A stretch of 64,000 nucleotides of DNA. It comes from Daphnia carinata. Taxonomy: Eukaryota; Arthropoda; Branchiopoda; Diplostraca; Daphniidae. Positions 1 through 10,691 of the stretch are shown here, piece by piece. Position 1 is the stretch's first letter, and every line of letters starts with the position of its first letter. Under the pieces are notes generated by a model. That model had not been told where the DNA came from, made no database searches, and saw nothing but the letters and a program-made list of their open reading frames with translations. The DNA lies in assembly GCF_022539665.2 (NCBI RefSeq), contig NC_081331.1:8277534-8341533 (forward strand), written 5' to 3'. The position numbers and the translations under genes are program-made.

Positions 1-2
1 CG

Positions 3-170
3 GCCATTTGGTCGAAACAAAATGTGTCCAATATGCAACTTCTGTTATCCAATAACGATACTCCCAACATCTCGCAAGTTGGACCTGCGGACCCCGCTAT
101 CGCCATTGATGAAGAAGAAAAGCTAATTTTCCGGAAAGATACAAGTCAGACATACGGCACAGCATGCTAA
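3..170 (+). CDS. possible terminal exon of an unidentified gene (partial)
   Basis: A frame open from the window edge runs for 55 codons to a TAA stop at 168-170. The residues are mixed and acidic near the end (DEEEK), and composition looks more like coding than the DNA that follows. Two AATAAA-type signals occur between about 730 and 770, which would fit a 3' UTR. No family is recognised and the start lies outside the window. It could equally be a chance open frame. Confidence 0.3.
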   Translation, partial: AIWSKQNVSNMQLLLSNNDTPNISQVGPADPAIAIDEEEKLIFRKDTSQTYGTAC

Positions 171-1310
171 TGTAAAAAGCGTTTCTTCCTTAAGAAATCT
201 TTGTCGGAAAAACCTCTAAGTCTGCGTGACTAAGAAAGCGTAACCAATATTCTGCATTGGTTGAATAGCGCAGTCCCTTTCATATAGTTGATTTTTATTC
301 TGTCCCGTGAGTCCCGAATCGCAATCTTCTTTTGTTTGAAGCAAAACGATTTTTTTAGATACAACCAAACATCTGATGCAATACACAGTAGACGAACAAC
401 TCAAAGAACAACAATTGTGAGAACATCGGGTACTGTACCTTTAACGGGTAACATCATAGAAGAAGGGGAAAAGCTAGCGGGTTAATGAATCGCTATGATG
501 ACGAACCCAAGGGCTAAATCGATGGGCAGCAACTAAAAAACTTTAAATTATTCCGGTTGCGCTAACAAAAAGAAATGGTAGTACCCCAAACGAATCGAAA
601 CAACAATTTGAAATGATTTTTGAATGAAATTTGTAGACCAGTTGATGGGCCGCATCCTCTTGAAAAGCTACCGCAAAACCTTTAAATAAAATGTTATCAA
701 CTTAATGATTAAAAACTTAATGTTGTTTCAAATGTAAATAAAGATTTATGAATGCAATAAAATACAAATTTTTAAAAATTTGCTGTATAGAACATACTTT
801 TTTTTTACGCATACCAAAATTCATTTGCTACATACAAACTTGTAACTTATCTAACTCAATGTGTAAAGGAGACCGTGCGTAGTACTTTCGCGTCCGCGTT
901 CTAAATGGTGGATAAGTTGAATTCGGATTAAATGCTACACGTCGCTGTGACTAAACCAAAATCCTCTCCTCTTCCAGAATAGTATTAAATTGATGGCCCG
1001 TACGTGACCTTCATTAATAATTCTCGGGAGCAAATTTTAGTTTTTGGCTTAGTTAGGGGCATGCAAACCCCATATTAGTCATATTTATTTTTGCCTTCTG
1101 TGTTCAAGACACACTCCCATATAACGCCGGTGCATTTACTTTTTTTTTCATTGCAAGCTGTACTGGATTATGACGAATGCCACATTTGTCGCCACTGATT
1201 GTCACTATTCTTCTATAGTTGGTGAAAAGTAATGTCGACGTGAATCGACAGAACAAAGCTACGCAGTAGTATACGAGAAAACAAAAACCAAGAATTTCAG
1301 ATGTTTTTTT
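171..1310. other. intergenic or 3' UTR sequence
   Basis: AT-rich sequence. Short open frames on both strands around 216-485 have no recognisable similarity or splice context. I see candidate polyadenylation signals near 735 and 760 and nothing else that can be supported. Confidence 0.4.
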
Positions 1311-1319
1311 TAAATTAAT

Positions 1320-1325
1320 TTTATT
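1320..1325 (-). promoter_or_regulatory. polyadenylation signal AATAAA of eIF2A
   Basis: TTTATT on the plus strand reads AATAAA on the minus strand, about 80 nt downstream of the eIF2A stop codon. This is a plausible 3' end signal for that transcript. Confidence 0.5.
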
Positions 1326-1405
1326 ATCAATTTCTTCATTTCACAGACAAAGATTTGCAATGATAAAATTTAGGCGAGTTTCATCGCAACGCCGTCAATG
1401 AAACC

Positions 1406-4159
1406 TTACTTCTTCTTCAAAGATAATTCCATGAATTCCTTCAAGAAATCGTTTTCTTTCTTCATTTTATCCAGTTGATTCAATTCCAATTTTTTTCCAG
1501 CAGATTGCTGAGCTTTCAGTTGGGCAATCTGATCGAGCTTCTACAGGTTGAATTAGTTAAAGTGTTAAAGCCATCCGTTCGTACAAATAACTGAATTTTT
1601 TTCAAAAGCATTGCTTCGTATCAGTTCGATTTAAAATACCTTTTTAAGATCCCTCAATTTTTTGTCGACTGTCTCGTCTCCAGTGAGTTCTAGGTGGACA
1701 CTTGAGTTAACTGTTATTTCTACGCCAGGGAGGTTTTCGGAAGGTAACTCTTTTGCTTTTTCTGCAGCTGCTGCTTTCTTCATCTTTCGTTCGTGGCGTA
1801 CGTTTGGTTTTGTCTTATTCGGTGCTACTCCAACTAAATAAAAAAAAAAAAAAAATACTTAATTTGAAAAACAAAAGGTTGTGATAAGATATCCATACTA
1901 GGCTTCGCGGCCCTAGGGTTCGACGGAGGTTCTCTTTCTTCCAAAAATTTTAGAATAGCGCTTGTTCCTCGAGCACCAGGAGGACGGTAAAGTTCCTTCG
2001 AGACTAGAAGGAAAAAGACGATAAAGAAAAGTAAGCGTTCGAGAATATTGTGTAAACGCCAATATTAATAAAAAAGAACTCTAACTATAATAGACCTTGA
2101 GGTTGGGACGGTTTAATGCCCAAAACTTTTTTGTTTGAAATCTTAAATTCTTTCAGGTCACTATCTGGTACAGGCTGCCACATTGCTTCCCAAAGCTCAT
2201 TGGGTGGCTCGATGTTGTGTTCAAATAGCAATCCACCGCTATAGTGCCAAATCTTAAAACTGTAGTACGAATATTCCATTGGTTTACTCAGATAACCGAA
2301 GCAGCATATTTGTGGAATATTACCCGTTGCTCACCCGAAGTCTTGGAGCAGTTGTAGAAGTCATAAAGTGTTGTCCATCTGGACTCCATTGCAAATGGGT
2401 TGTGTCAGGCGCATCCATGGGTGTTATAAGCTTAAACGACTCTACGTCCCAAATTTCTATCTTGCCCTGAAGATTGCCGAAACCACCAAGAAGAAGCAGT
2501 GCAGATAACTGGTTAAGGCGGCAACAAAACGTACACATTTTAAAATATTAAATAAATTATTCATAAAAAGGATATTGTTTCCTAAAGGGTTAAAAAAGCC
2601 TGAATTGCGTGGGCCAGTCCCAAAGTCAAACTTTGGCTCGCACTTCAAATCGAATAAGGTCGCTTTCGCTGGCATGAATCCGTAAATGACGCAAAACTCG
2701 TTGCCTTTCGGATTCCATTCAACCGAATATATCGGTCCGTCTTTGGCTAAAGATTAAGATTTGCATGTTCAAAAGATATGAAGTAGGACGATGCTTTTGT
2801 GCAATTGTTACATAGCTGGACCATTGCTGATGTGCCTTTTACATCAAGAAAGTGTAAGGTCTGTTTTCCGTAGTACGAGGCACCTGTAGAGTCGACATCG
2901 GTTGAAGTCATCAACAATACGCAATTGCCTGGTTTATTCCACTTCATGTCAACTCGATCGCCTTGAAAAAAACTCTTGGAAGCAATTAAGCCGCTTGCGT
3001 TGAGACTTGGATATTTGAACAACTTGGCAAATGAAGGCTGGCCTTTCGTCCCTGCAAATAAAGAAATTTAAAGGAATCATAATGAGACGCTTCCCAGTAT
3101 GTAAAATAGTTTTTCAATTTTAAATTTGCCTTTGCCTTTACTCACCTTGAACGTAACAAAGGAAGAAATAAGGGGCACAGAGTGGTGACATTGAAAAGTC
3201 AGCAATTTTCATCGTTGACTCCGACCTCTGGTTGATGGAATCCATTTTGTCAACTTCATATACTTGAAGCTCAAGATTTAGATTGCGCGCTAAAAGTTTT
3301 TCATCCTTGCTCCAGGATGGCTCCCTTTGCCAACATTGGCGTCAATTCAGCAAATAACGGAAAAAAATGAAAGAAAAAATTAGTAAATGAGTAGCTCATT
3401 GGTTGATATAAACTTTTATCTGCTTACCATTTAGAATGATTTTTTTGAACATAGGATTTTACAGACTGCTTGGTCTTAAGATTCCAAATATTCAGGTTTG
3501 GCGTATTGACAGGAATATCCTTTGTAACTAAAACAAAACAGAATTTTTGAAGGCCAGTAAATTGAAAAATAAAATAAAATAGCACAAAGCAAATTAAAAT
3601 GCTCAAGAAACCTTGATATGGCTCCCACGTCATAAGATAATTTCCCTTTGGAGAAAACTGTAATCCTGAAGTTTTAGGCTTTTCAAATTGAGCCAATAAG
3701 CTCCATGTTGAGGTTTCAACAACATTCACCCTATAAGTCATGAAAATATCTAATTATGAAAGTACTGTGTGAGGGACTCAAAATGTTCCTTGTAGATTTT
3801 TAAGAACAATATAAGAAATTTAATATGTGCTTGCTATATATATGCAATATAGGAAATTTAATATGTGAACCCTTCATGAAGAAACCCAGTGGTGCTAAAA
3901 ATTTTTCGGCTTACATCACTCCATTAGCCCATGCTAGGTATTTTCCATCCATGCTCCACACTGCCAGCCTGCATGTTTTGCTGGATTCATGTTTAAAACC
4001 TTCAACAGGTTGAAATAGAGACCCATCAAATACTTGAACCCCATGAGTTCCTCGACCTAAAAGTTATGTTTTTAGTCGCAAACCTATTTACTGAACTTCC
4101 GAATTTTACATAATAAACTTACATGAAATAAAAGCGGTGGATTTGGAATTGCTCGTCAT
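1406..4159 (-). CDS. eIF2A: eukaryotic translation initiation factor 2A (eIF2A), 12 exons
   Basis: Exons in transcript order are 4159-4123, 4056-3915, 3730-3612, 3527-3428, 3324-3146, 3051-2812, 2746-2576, 2498-2324, 2259-2096, 2003-1899, 1833-1640 and 1540-1406. Together they give 1761 nt, divisible by three, or 586 residues plus stop; the animal protein is usually about 585. The start is ATG at 4159-4157. The N-terminal two thirds is the WD-repeat-like beta-propeller, with family signatures such as TSTDVDSTGASYYG, GFMPAKATLFDLKC, FDFGTGPRN, GGFGNL and APRLRV. The C-terminus is a lysine-rich helical tail. The protein binds initiator tRNA and the 40S subunit in eIF2-independent initiation in the cytosol. 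Introns are short (about 50-180 nt) and mostly GT-AG. The intron at 2499-2575 is AT-AC. No frame disruption is seen, so the gene looks intact. Confidence 0.95.
2499..2575 (-). other. U12-type AT-AC intron in eIF2A
   Basis: The 77-nt intron starts ATATCCTTTTT, matching the U12 donor consensus, and ends in AC. A CCTTAAC branch-point match lies about a dozen nt before the end. Splicing here joins the frame so that the protein aligns without a gap to the family (PLG, two hydrophobic residues, then GGFGNL). No GT-AG alternative of workable length restores the frame. Confidence 0.8.
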
Positions 4160-4800
4160 AGTGAAAACAAATGGAGACAAATTTGACCAAAGTACTTAAA
4201 CACTGAAATGCCTCGTGTATTCGGTTTTTCACATTTGAGACAGATAAAAAATTCGTCTGCTACGGATACCTGCGAGTCCGTAAAATGCGGGAGATGGTGT
4301 GCTAAAAACGTGTGGCGCTTGAGGTGCTAAACTTCTTAAGTTGGAAGTTTTCCACATAAATAAAAAATAATTTTCACAAAAATAACTACGCTGTTCAAAC
4401 GCAAACACCAGTTTTCAAATTACGTTAGTCAATGGTATAATTTACTGCAATAATTAACCATAACATTCTGGTAAAAAAAATTTTGCCCAGAGATACAAAA
4501 GACCATGAATGAAAACTTGCGGCTCACGGTTCCTGAAGGATACATTAATTTGGTCGTTAATAGGACTTACAGTGCTCTGTATACTTCATCGCTATGGTGA
4601 ACGTTAGAGCTATTCTTTTTCAAGTTGTTTTCTGCAGGACGATAGTGCTAGGTATCGGCCACGCGTCAAACGGGTAGGTTTTTGGACGGTCTGTCGGGTT
4701 ATGCCAGATTACGGTACGGTTCTTCTAAATTGCGAGAGGATCTGCATACAACCTGATCACAGCTGGCCATGGCATATGGCAATTTGTCTTATATGGCAAT
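4160..4800. other. eIF2A upstream region
   Basis: This is the region upstream of the eIF2A start codon, presumably holding its 5' UTR and promoter. No clear TATA box, CpG cluster or divergent gene is visible. Confidence 0.4.
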
Positions 4801-4807
4801 CCATCTA

Positions 4808-4838
<31 letters not shown>

Positions 4839-4839
4839 A
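4808..4839. repeat. poly-C then poly-A tract
   Basis: A run of 21 C is followed directly by 11 A. This is a simple repeat and a likely site of length polymorphism and sequencing error. Confidence 0.9.
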
Positions 4840-4981
4840 TAGAGTTTAAGCCTTCTTCAATTTTGTTCTATTCTACTTTTTCAATATTTTGCAAGCATTC
4901 TAATAAACTTGCGAAAATATGCTGTAGTCCATTTTGCACTGCAGTAATGATGATGAATTAATTTCTAATGGTAAAGAAAAT

Positions 4982-5308
4982 GATTGCGTTTTTAAGCTAT
5001 AATAATATGTATTAATAATATAAACTCGTTACTGGTTTCAGTGGTATTTTATTTCCTTTCCGTTAATTAATTTCTAATGCATATTTTTAAGTACTTCCGC
5101 ATAGTCTTCCATATAGAGATATACTTTCACGGTGATGGTTGTTAGTTGATTGCGTATTTAAGCTACAAATAATATGTTTAAATAAGATATTAGATAAACT
5201 TGTTACTGGTTATTGTCGTATATTATTTTCTTTCCGTTAATGAGATTGTAATTCAGATTTTTATGCATTTCCATATAGTCTTCCAAATAGTGATATACTT
5301 GCAGAGTC
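4982..5308. repeat. imperfect tandem duplication, unit about 168 bp
   Basis: Two consecutive units begin GATTGCGT.TTTAAGCTA and share CTCGTTACTGGTT-type, CTTTCCGTTAAT and CATATAGTCTTCCA.ATAG segments in the same order. They differ by small indels. The sequence is non-coding and AT-rich. Confidence 0.7.
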
Positions 5309-5559
5309 TTCAAAAATAGAAAAGATTCAATTATGTTTTAACTGCACATACTTATCAGTTTAATCTGACTCTTATAGAGCTAGAATATGTGAATTGTCTA
5401 CTGGTCTGAACGGTAGATGGCTACGCTGTTACGCTCCATCCTGCTTGTGCTATCCGTATCTTCTGTATTATGATTTTTGCCACTACTGTGACTGGCTAAA
5501 TCAGTTCTAGTGGACCAAAGATTTTTAGCACCAGATTGAGTATTTTTTTTTCTTATTGG

Positions 5560-6170
5560 GTCTTTTATTCGTTCGATTTGCTTCCTAAGTTACATTCTCA
5601 GGTTTAAAGTTGGACGTGTCTGCTTTAGGATACCAAATTACTCCTAGAGTTTTATTTGTGTCTTCTACGATTTCTGCCATTTTTATGGATTTGTCTTGGA
5701 ACTGTAGTACTTCTTCCAATTGGACCCTTAACTATTTGTTCTTGGGCGTCCATTTTCACCGTTACATATTTTCAAATTTAAATAGCTTCTGAGCTTGCTT
5801 TATCAGTCCAACTACCTTACTACGGTTTCCACTCCCCATCCTACCAGTCATCAACAAAACTTTTTTTTTAAATAGTGCCGTTAGCTCTGAGTAGCTAATT
5901 TCACGCTCTTCAAGACATTTTGGAATGGCTAACATTAGAATAAATGGGCTGCTAGATAAACCAAATGGGGCTCTTTTCCATCTGAACCCCACTATTTTTA
6001 CTGGTTCTGGCCTCTTGTCTTTTATCCAGAAGCACTTGACAATTTGTCCGTATTTTTTCTGAATTCCCATCTGAAGGAAGGTTTGTGCTATATCAGCTGT
6101 TCAAGCTATTTTGTTTCGCCTGAATCTTCGCAAGACTGCTTCAGGATTAATGCTTGAGACTATTTCCAAT
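5560..6170 (-). pseudogene. BEL/Pao reverse transcriptase fragment
   Basis: Minus-strand reading shows the BEL/Pao RT core: a degraded AFLQ-like segment, then CFWIKD, IVGFRWKR, PFGLSSSPF and a leucine-rich stretch. Further on (about 5600-5680) is TLGVIWYPK, which follows the catalytic region in this family. The expected catalytic YVDD block is not preserved between them, and stop codons and frame changes occur. It is a truncated, dead retrotransposon piece with no LTR nearby. Assignment to BEL/Pao rather than gypsy rests on the PFG(L/V).SSPF motif. Confidence 0.75.
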
Positions 6171-6179
6171 CCCTAGGAG

Positions 6180-6660
6180 AACAATATATCTTATTCATTT
6201 CTTTTCAATATCTAAATTTGTACTAAAAAGACATTTTCAGATATGTTAGTGGTGTCTTTGCATTGACGAAATATCATGGCTATGACAACTGATATATATC
6301 TACCGAAAACATTTAAAATACATTATTCCAACAGGTTATATACACCACTAATAGTATAAAGTATAGCCACAATTACAGGCAGAATGAAATAATGAACGAT
6401 AGTTGAAAAACATAACCTTTATTTTTTTTAAACAAAATGTTATAATGGAGATAGGCGTACGAAATTACTTGTTCATTGCGCTGAAGAACGACAAGAAAAT
6501 TGCTTTCTTCATATTTCTTGATTGGTGACTTTTTTGTTCTTATTCAAACAGCATATATTGAGATAATCGGATCATCAGTTTTAAAGACGATACGTTGAAT
6601 TGAATAGCATCTGTAAAATAATCTGTTAGTTATAGACAAAAGCAAAATGGTATGAAATTA
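6180..6660. other. no supported feature
   Basis: AT-rich sequence between the BEL/Pao relic and the DUF4806-like relic. I see no coding signal or repeat. Confidence 0.4.
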
Positions 6661-6679
6661 AATTACAAAATTACGACTT

Positions 6680-7400
6680 AATTGGAATCCAACTCTTCTT
6701 CGACTTGAGCATTCAACTGTGCAGAACGAAAACGCGCCTTGGCATTGCGTTAATGTAGTTTTGTTTCCTGAACGACCAATTCGTATTCTATTTCATAGAA
6801 AATTTGTTAGAGCGTATTTCTATTTGAAATTTGAAATATTAAAATTGTCACGCTGAAATTTTAACGATTTATAGTAAAAACAAAACATATTTACCTAGTA
6901 CTGCCTTCGTGATAATAGAGGAACCGATTCCTTTTTTACCTAATCCATTGTATACTCTTTTTTCTCGTCTCCCTAGCCAATTCACTTCTTTTGACAGTGA
7001 ATCGGCAAAAACGGTGGACCAGGCTCTGGCAACGTAGTTAGCAGCACTGTTTTTCGAATTTATCTTTTCTAGCAGAGGAATACGAGATACTTAAATAACA
7101 ATAAGAAGAAAACTTTAAATGTTTTAACAATTCAAATGTTTAAACGCATTTCAGTTTATTACAACTCACGAGTTTCTTGAATAAATAATAAAATAAAATG
7201 AATAATCAATTTGGGTCATTCTTAAGAATTTTTTCAAAAGAATCGAATTGCTGTAAATTCTTCAGAGGAAGAGAATTAAAGTCATCCTAGATTTCACTGC
7301 ACTTTTTATCAGGAATGGCCGTGATCGACTTTCCTGCTATAGACAGTTTTTCGTAGATTTTGGCCAAAGCCGTGGTCAAGTGTTCTTTCCTGGTAGCAAC
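6680..7400 (-). pseudogene. DUF4806-like gene relic
   Basis: Three minus-strand blocks match, in order, the better copy at 42145-44687. A coiled block at 7370-7210 (ALAKIYEKLS, then SLPLKNL and FEKILK) is followed by the core block at 7090-6895 (RAWSTVFADSLSKEVNWLGRR, then GKKGIGSS) and a basic C-terminal block at 6790-6680 (ETKLH, then RNAKARF). Stop codons interrupt the first and last blocks. The LSK..NWLGR..K pattern resembles the DUF4806 C-terminal domain, a family with many arthropod copies; that naming is from memory of the domain. This copy is dead. Confidence 0.6.
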
Positions 7401-7479
7401 TTTCCCTATAAACAATGTTTATATTACGAAAAATATAGAAAATCAATGCATTTCAGATTAAATCTAACATTGCTATTTA

Positions 7480-7620
7480 ACAGCGCATCCTTTAGGTTGT
7501 CATTCATTTTGCGATACTTGTTATCCAGCATTTCCGTGAAGAATGTTCTGCCACGCAATTTAAAATGCGGGGCCAAGCTTGATATTAGTGACTTAAATCC
7601 AGGCTTTTCAACTATGTGAA
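7480..7620 (-). pseudogene. hAT-like transposase fragment
   Basis: About 45 residues on the minus strand read EKPGFKSLISSLAPHFKLRGR and continue with a FF.EML..KY pattern. This resembles the conserved 'pGF..L...L.P.Y.lPSR..F' segment of ZBED/hAT transposases. It lies immediately upstream (in transcript sense) of the DUF4806-like relic. Only one motif is available, so the call is tentative. Confidence 0.45.
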
Positions 7621-7624
7621 GAGG

Positions 7625-8680
7625 TCAAACATCTACGATAAGGAAACACTACATGGGAGAAAAAATTATTGAAAAAGTCAAACATTTTATGATTGGAAGG
7701 TATTACCATCAGATAATAGTCTAAGTCTGTCTGTTTGGAAATCTGACATATACTCGGATCGCGAGTTAGGGTTGACTCCCCCAATTTTTCTTTTTGTTTC
7801 TTGTTGTTTACGGTTGCTTCGCCGTGTTAAACACAGCTTGCTTTGTATTTCTGGCAGTTGCGGACATTCTTTTTACTATGTTCTTTTTTATAGAGGTTTC
7901 TATGTTCTTAAATACGTTGTTTGTAGCTTAACTATGTATGTTTTTTCCTCCCTTTTTCATTTTTGTTAATGAACTTTTTTTTTAGCTGGCAGACAGGTAT
8001 ATAATTAAATGGTACTGAACAAGTCGATTTAAGAATTTTGTCTTCGTCTGAACGAGTCCCTTGCGAATTAGTCTACTGGCCAACTGTTTGCTCACTTTTT
8101 CTGCTGGAAGTATTCAAGCTCCCCTTTTCTCAAAGTTTATGCTACAGTGGATCGTATCTTCCTTTCGGCTGGTCGCTTTGTGGATGTTGGTCTGGAAGTG
8201 CTGGGCTTCGGTTCAGAAAAAGCTAGTATCTCGTTAGTCAGCGCAGCTGGGATGGCCTTTGATGCGGAATCACCGGATTCAAGGGAGTTGGTATTGGGGC
8301 AACTTCTGGCTGCCTCATTCCTTTTGATCACCCCAATGCTTGCTTTGAATTACTTTTGTCTCGTCTCAGTCGGCTCGTTCCTAAAAGGCATTTGGCCTGG
8401 CTTCCTGATTCCTCAGCTGCTTTCTAGACTGTGGAAATCCACGCTGAGTAAAACTCTTTTAACCGATGTCGTGCGGCTAATTCGGCTGCTAGTCGACTAG
8501 AAATTGAGAAGGCGTGTCCACAAGTTTGGGAATTGACCGAATGTATGGGCTGGACCTTATCTTTCTCTCCGTCCTTCCAGATTGTTGTTCCGTAAATCAT
8601 TGGTAGTCTGAGCTTTCGGGAAACTCTCTTTGACAAGGTCCGCTCTGGTTTTTTCCAAAGATCAAAGAATTTTGTTCCAG
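7625..8680. other. unresolved sequence with moderately long opposing open frames
   Basis: Open frames on both strands between 8137 and 8636 (up to 117 codons on plus, 70 on minus) overlap each other. The minus reading contains charged stretches reminiscent of a retroelement gag, but no motif is recognisable and stops interrupt it. I do not call a gene. Confidence 0.3.
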
Positions 8681-8681
8681 A

Positions 8682-9511
8682 GTAGGGGAGACTGGGGTGA
8701 GCCTGGACAGCGGGTGAAGTGGGACAGCTGGAGGAAAAATAGTAAACATTGATTTATAATTTCAAAAAAATTGTATGTTAATTGTACATACGTTTCCTAT
8801 GTAGGGTAAAAGTTTCAAACGAATATGTAAAAAAATACGAAAGTTATTCAGAAAATTAAAAAAACGGTTTTTTTTTCTTACGCCCCATTATTTTGGGGCG
8901 AAATTGTATTTTTACAAAGAAATTTTTTTGGGGGCTGGTTGGGACAGCAGATGTGCTTGATATGGGACAGTAGTGGGTGGGGTTGAAGGCGGAGCTGCAA
9001 AAATGGTACTATACTAATTAGTAAATAAAATTATCTGTTATTAAATTTATTGTTTTAAACAAGATTTTCTGAATGTTTTTAACGTTACCTACGTCACCTA
9101 AGAGGTTTTTGGCAGGATATAGGCAACCAATAATCGATTTTAGTAATCGATTACCTAAGCCCGGCCCCTAAGCAAATAAAACTTTTCTAAAATAAAGAGA
9201 TGATTTAGTAGTATACTCCTGATTTATTACAATTTTTTAAATGTATTTCTTAATTATAAACTGAGGCTGTCCCACATCACCCACCCTGGTGTCCCAATTC
9301 ACCCAACACCACAAGCTCCTCCCTCAAATTTTTCTAAACTTTAAAAATACGTAGACGGTACATATTTATTTCTAAAAATCTGAAAAAAATCCTGGAGGTA
9401 AAGGAAGAAGCGGGCAACATATTGATGCAATCAAAAAGAAAATCAAGTAATTAATATCGAAGATATGGCCGAAAAACAAAACGTGTCCCAACACACCCCA
9501 ATCTCCCCTAC
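8682..9511. mobile_element. non-autonomous TIR element with TA-flanked ends (about 830 bp)
   Basis: The ends are inverted: GTAGGGGAGACTGGGGTG at the left and the complement of GTAGGGGAGATTGGGGTG at the right. If the outermost TA is taken as target duplication, the element begins GGGGAGA. Inside each end, several TGGGACAG/CTGTCCCA words occur in inverted orientation as subterminal repeats. There is no coding capacity. The related element at 13397-14372 shares the terminal GGAGAC.GGGG style. Confidence 0.75.
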
Positions 9512-10550
9512 AGCAAAATTTAGAAGTTATTGAAGACGGCCTTTAGATTCTCTTGTCAGAGAATCTGAATGTCAGGGAATGCCGATTCAAGTTAACATTT
9601 TTTTCTGCTGGCCTAAGACCTAATGGATGTCAGCGTGACAAGTACCGAGTTGTATTCTCGGACGGATATTTACATGTGTGCTGAAATCGTTAAGAGATTC
9701 AAGCAAAGGTTTTTACATTGACGGTTCATTGCCACAAACACACAAACGAACAAGAATAATCAAAAGGAACTATGGATGAAAAATATGCTGATGATCTTTT
9801 TTTCAGGTACGGCTCGTGGTAGAAATGGCATAAAGTTAAAGCTCTCAATTAATTTCAATATCATTTCCACGTGCTTCGGCTTTCGTGTTCTGTGGCGTCC
9901 ATTTTTTAGTTTTCGCGTGTACGCTACCCGCTCCCCGTTTCCAATTTGACGATTTCTGAAGTTGGAATATTGTCACACTTATTTGTATTAAGCGCACACC
10001 GAATAATACACCAAGCGATTACAATAACTAACGTGATCTTTTCTCGAAGGCCAACAAAAGGATGAACAAAAGACCCAAACTTGGAGAAGCACAATGAAGA
10101 CCTCTAAGGAAACCAAGAGAACTCGTCTGACGGACTTTAGACATTTCTGGGAGCTCATCCAATAGAGACTCACCGAACGGAGTTTCGCAGGAGTGTTTTA
10201 TAGTGCTGCACGGATCAACCCCTTGTGGACTCCGTATCTCGTTATCTCTCTAAGAGTAGCTTTCTTCTGGTAAGTTCCTTCTTCCGGGAGCTCATCCAAT
10301 AAAGACTTGAATAAACTCAATGAACACCTGCTAGCTGAGTCGCACGTGCGACGCACCTAATACGTCATCAACATCACGCCACTTAAGGCGTTCTTTCTGA
10401 TTGGCATATATGTAATATATTCGCACAACAACACGCCCTGTTGCCAGAATGCGAAGTTCCACGGTAAACTGAGAATCTGAGGGAAATCAGTCAAGGAATT
10501 GCCTTCAAGTCTAGCAGTTATCTACAAGTTGTCTAGTTGCCATTGCCTTG
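9512..10550. other. no supported gene; one 20-bp direct repeat and a palindrome
   Basis: GGGAGCTCATCCAATA followed by an AGACT-like end occurs at about 10149 and again at about 10287. A perfect palindrome GTCGCACGTGCGAC lies near 10336 and contains CACGTG. These could be pieces of a decayed LTR. No coding signal is seen. Confidence 0.35.
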
Positions 10551-10691
10551 CTTAGTAGTGTCTGTGTGGCTTAGTAGTATTTTAAACGATACCTTTTATC
10601 TTGGTGCTTAGTAAATTATTTGACTTAATTTAAGTAACTCCGGACCTTAGTACTTAGTACCTTAGTAATGTTAACCCTTAATACCTTAGTA
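10551..10691. repeat. cluster of seven CTTAGTA words
   Basis: CTTAGTA occurs seven times exactly in about 140 bp with irregular spacing, plus one CTTAATA variant. It is a degenerate short-word repeat of unknown role. Confidence 0.7.

Noticed and set aside
8147-8500. Plus-strand open frame of 117 codons with hydrophobic stretches
   Set aside because: It overlaps minus-strand frames of similar quality and shows no motif. The hydrophobicity is expected from antisense of charged sequence.
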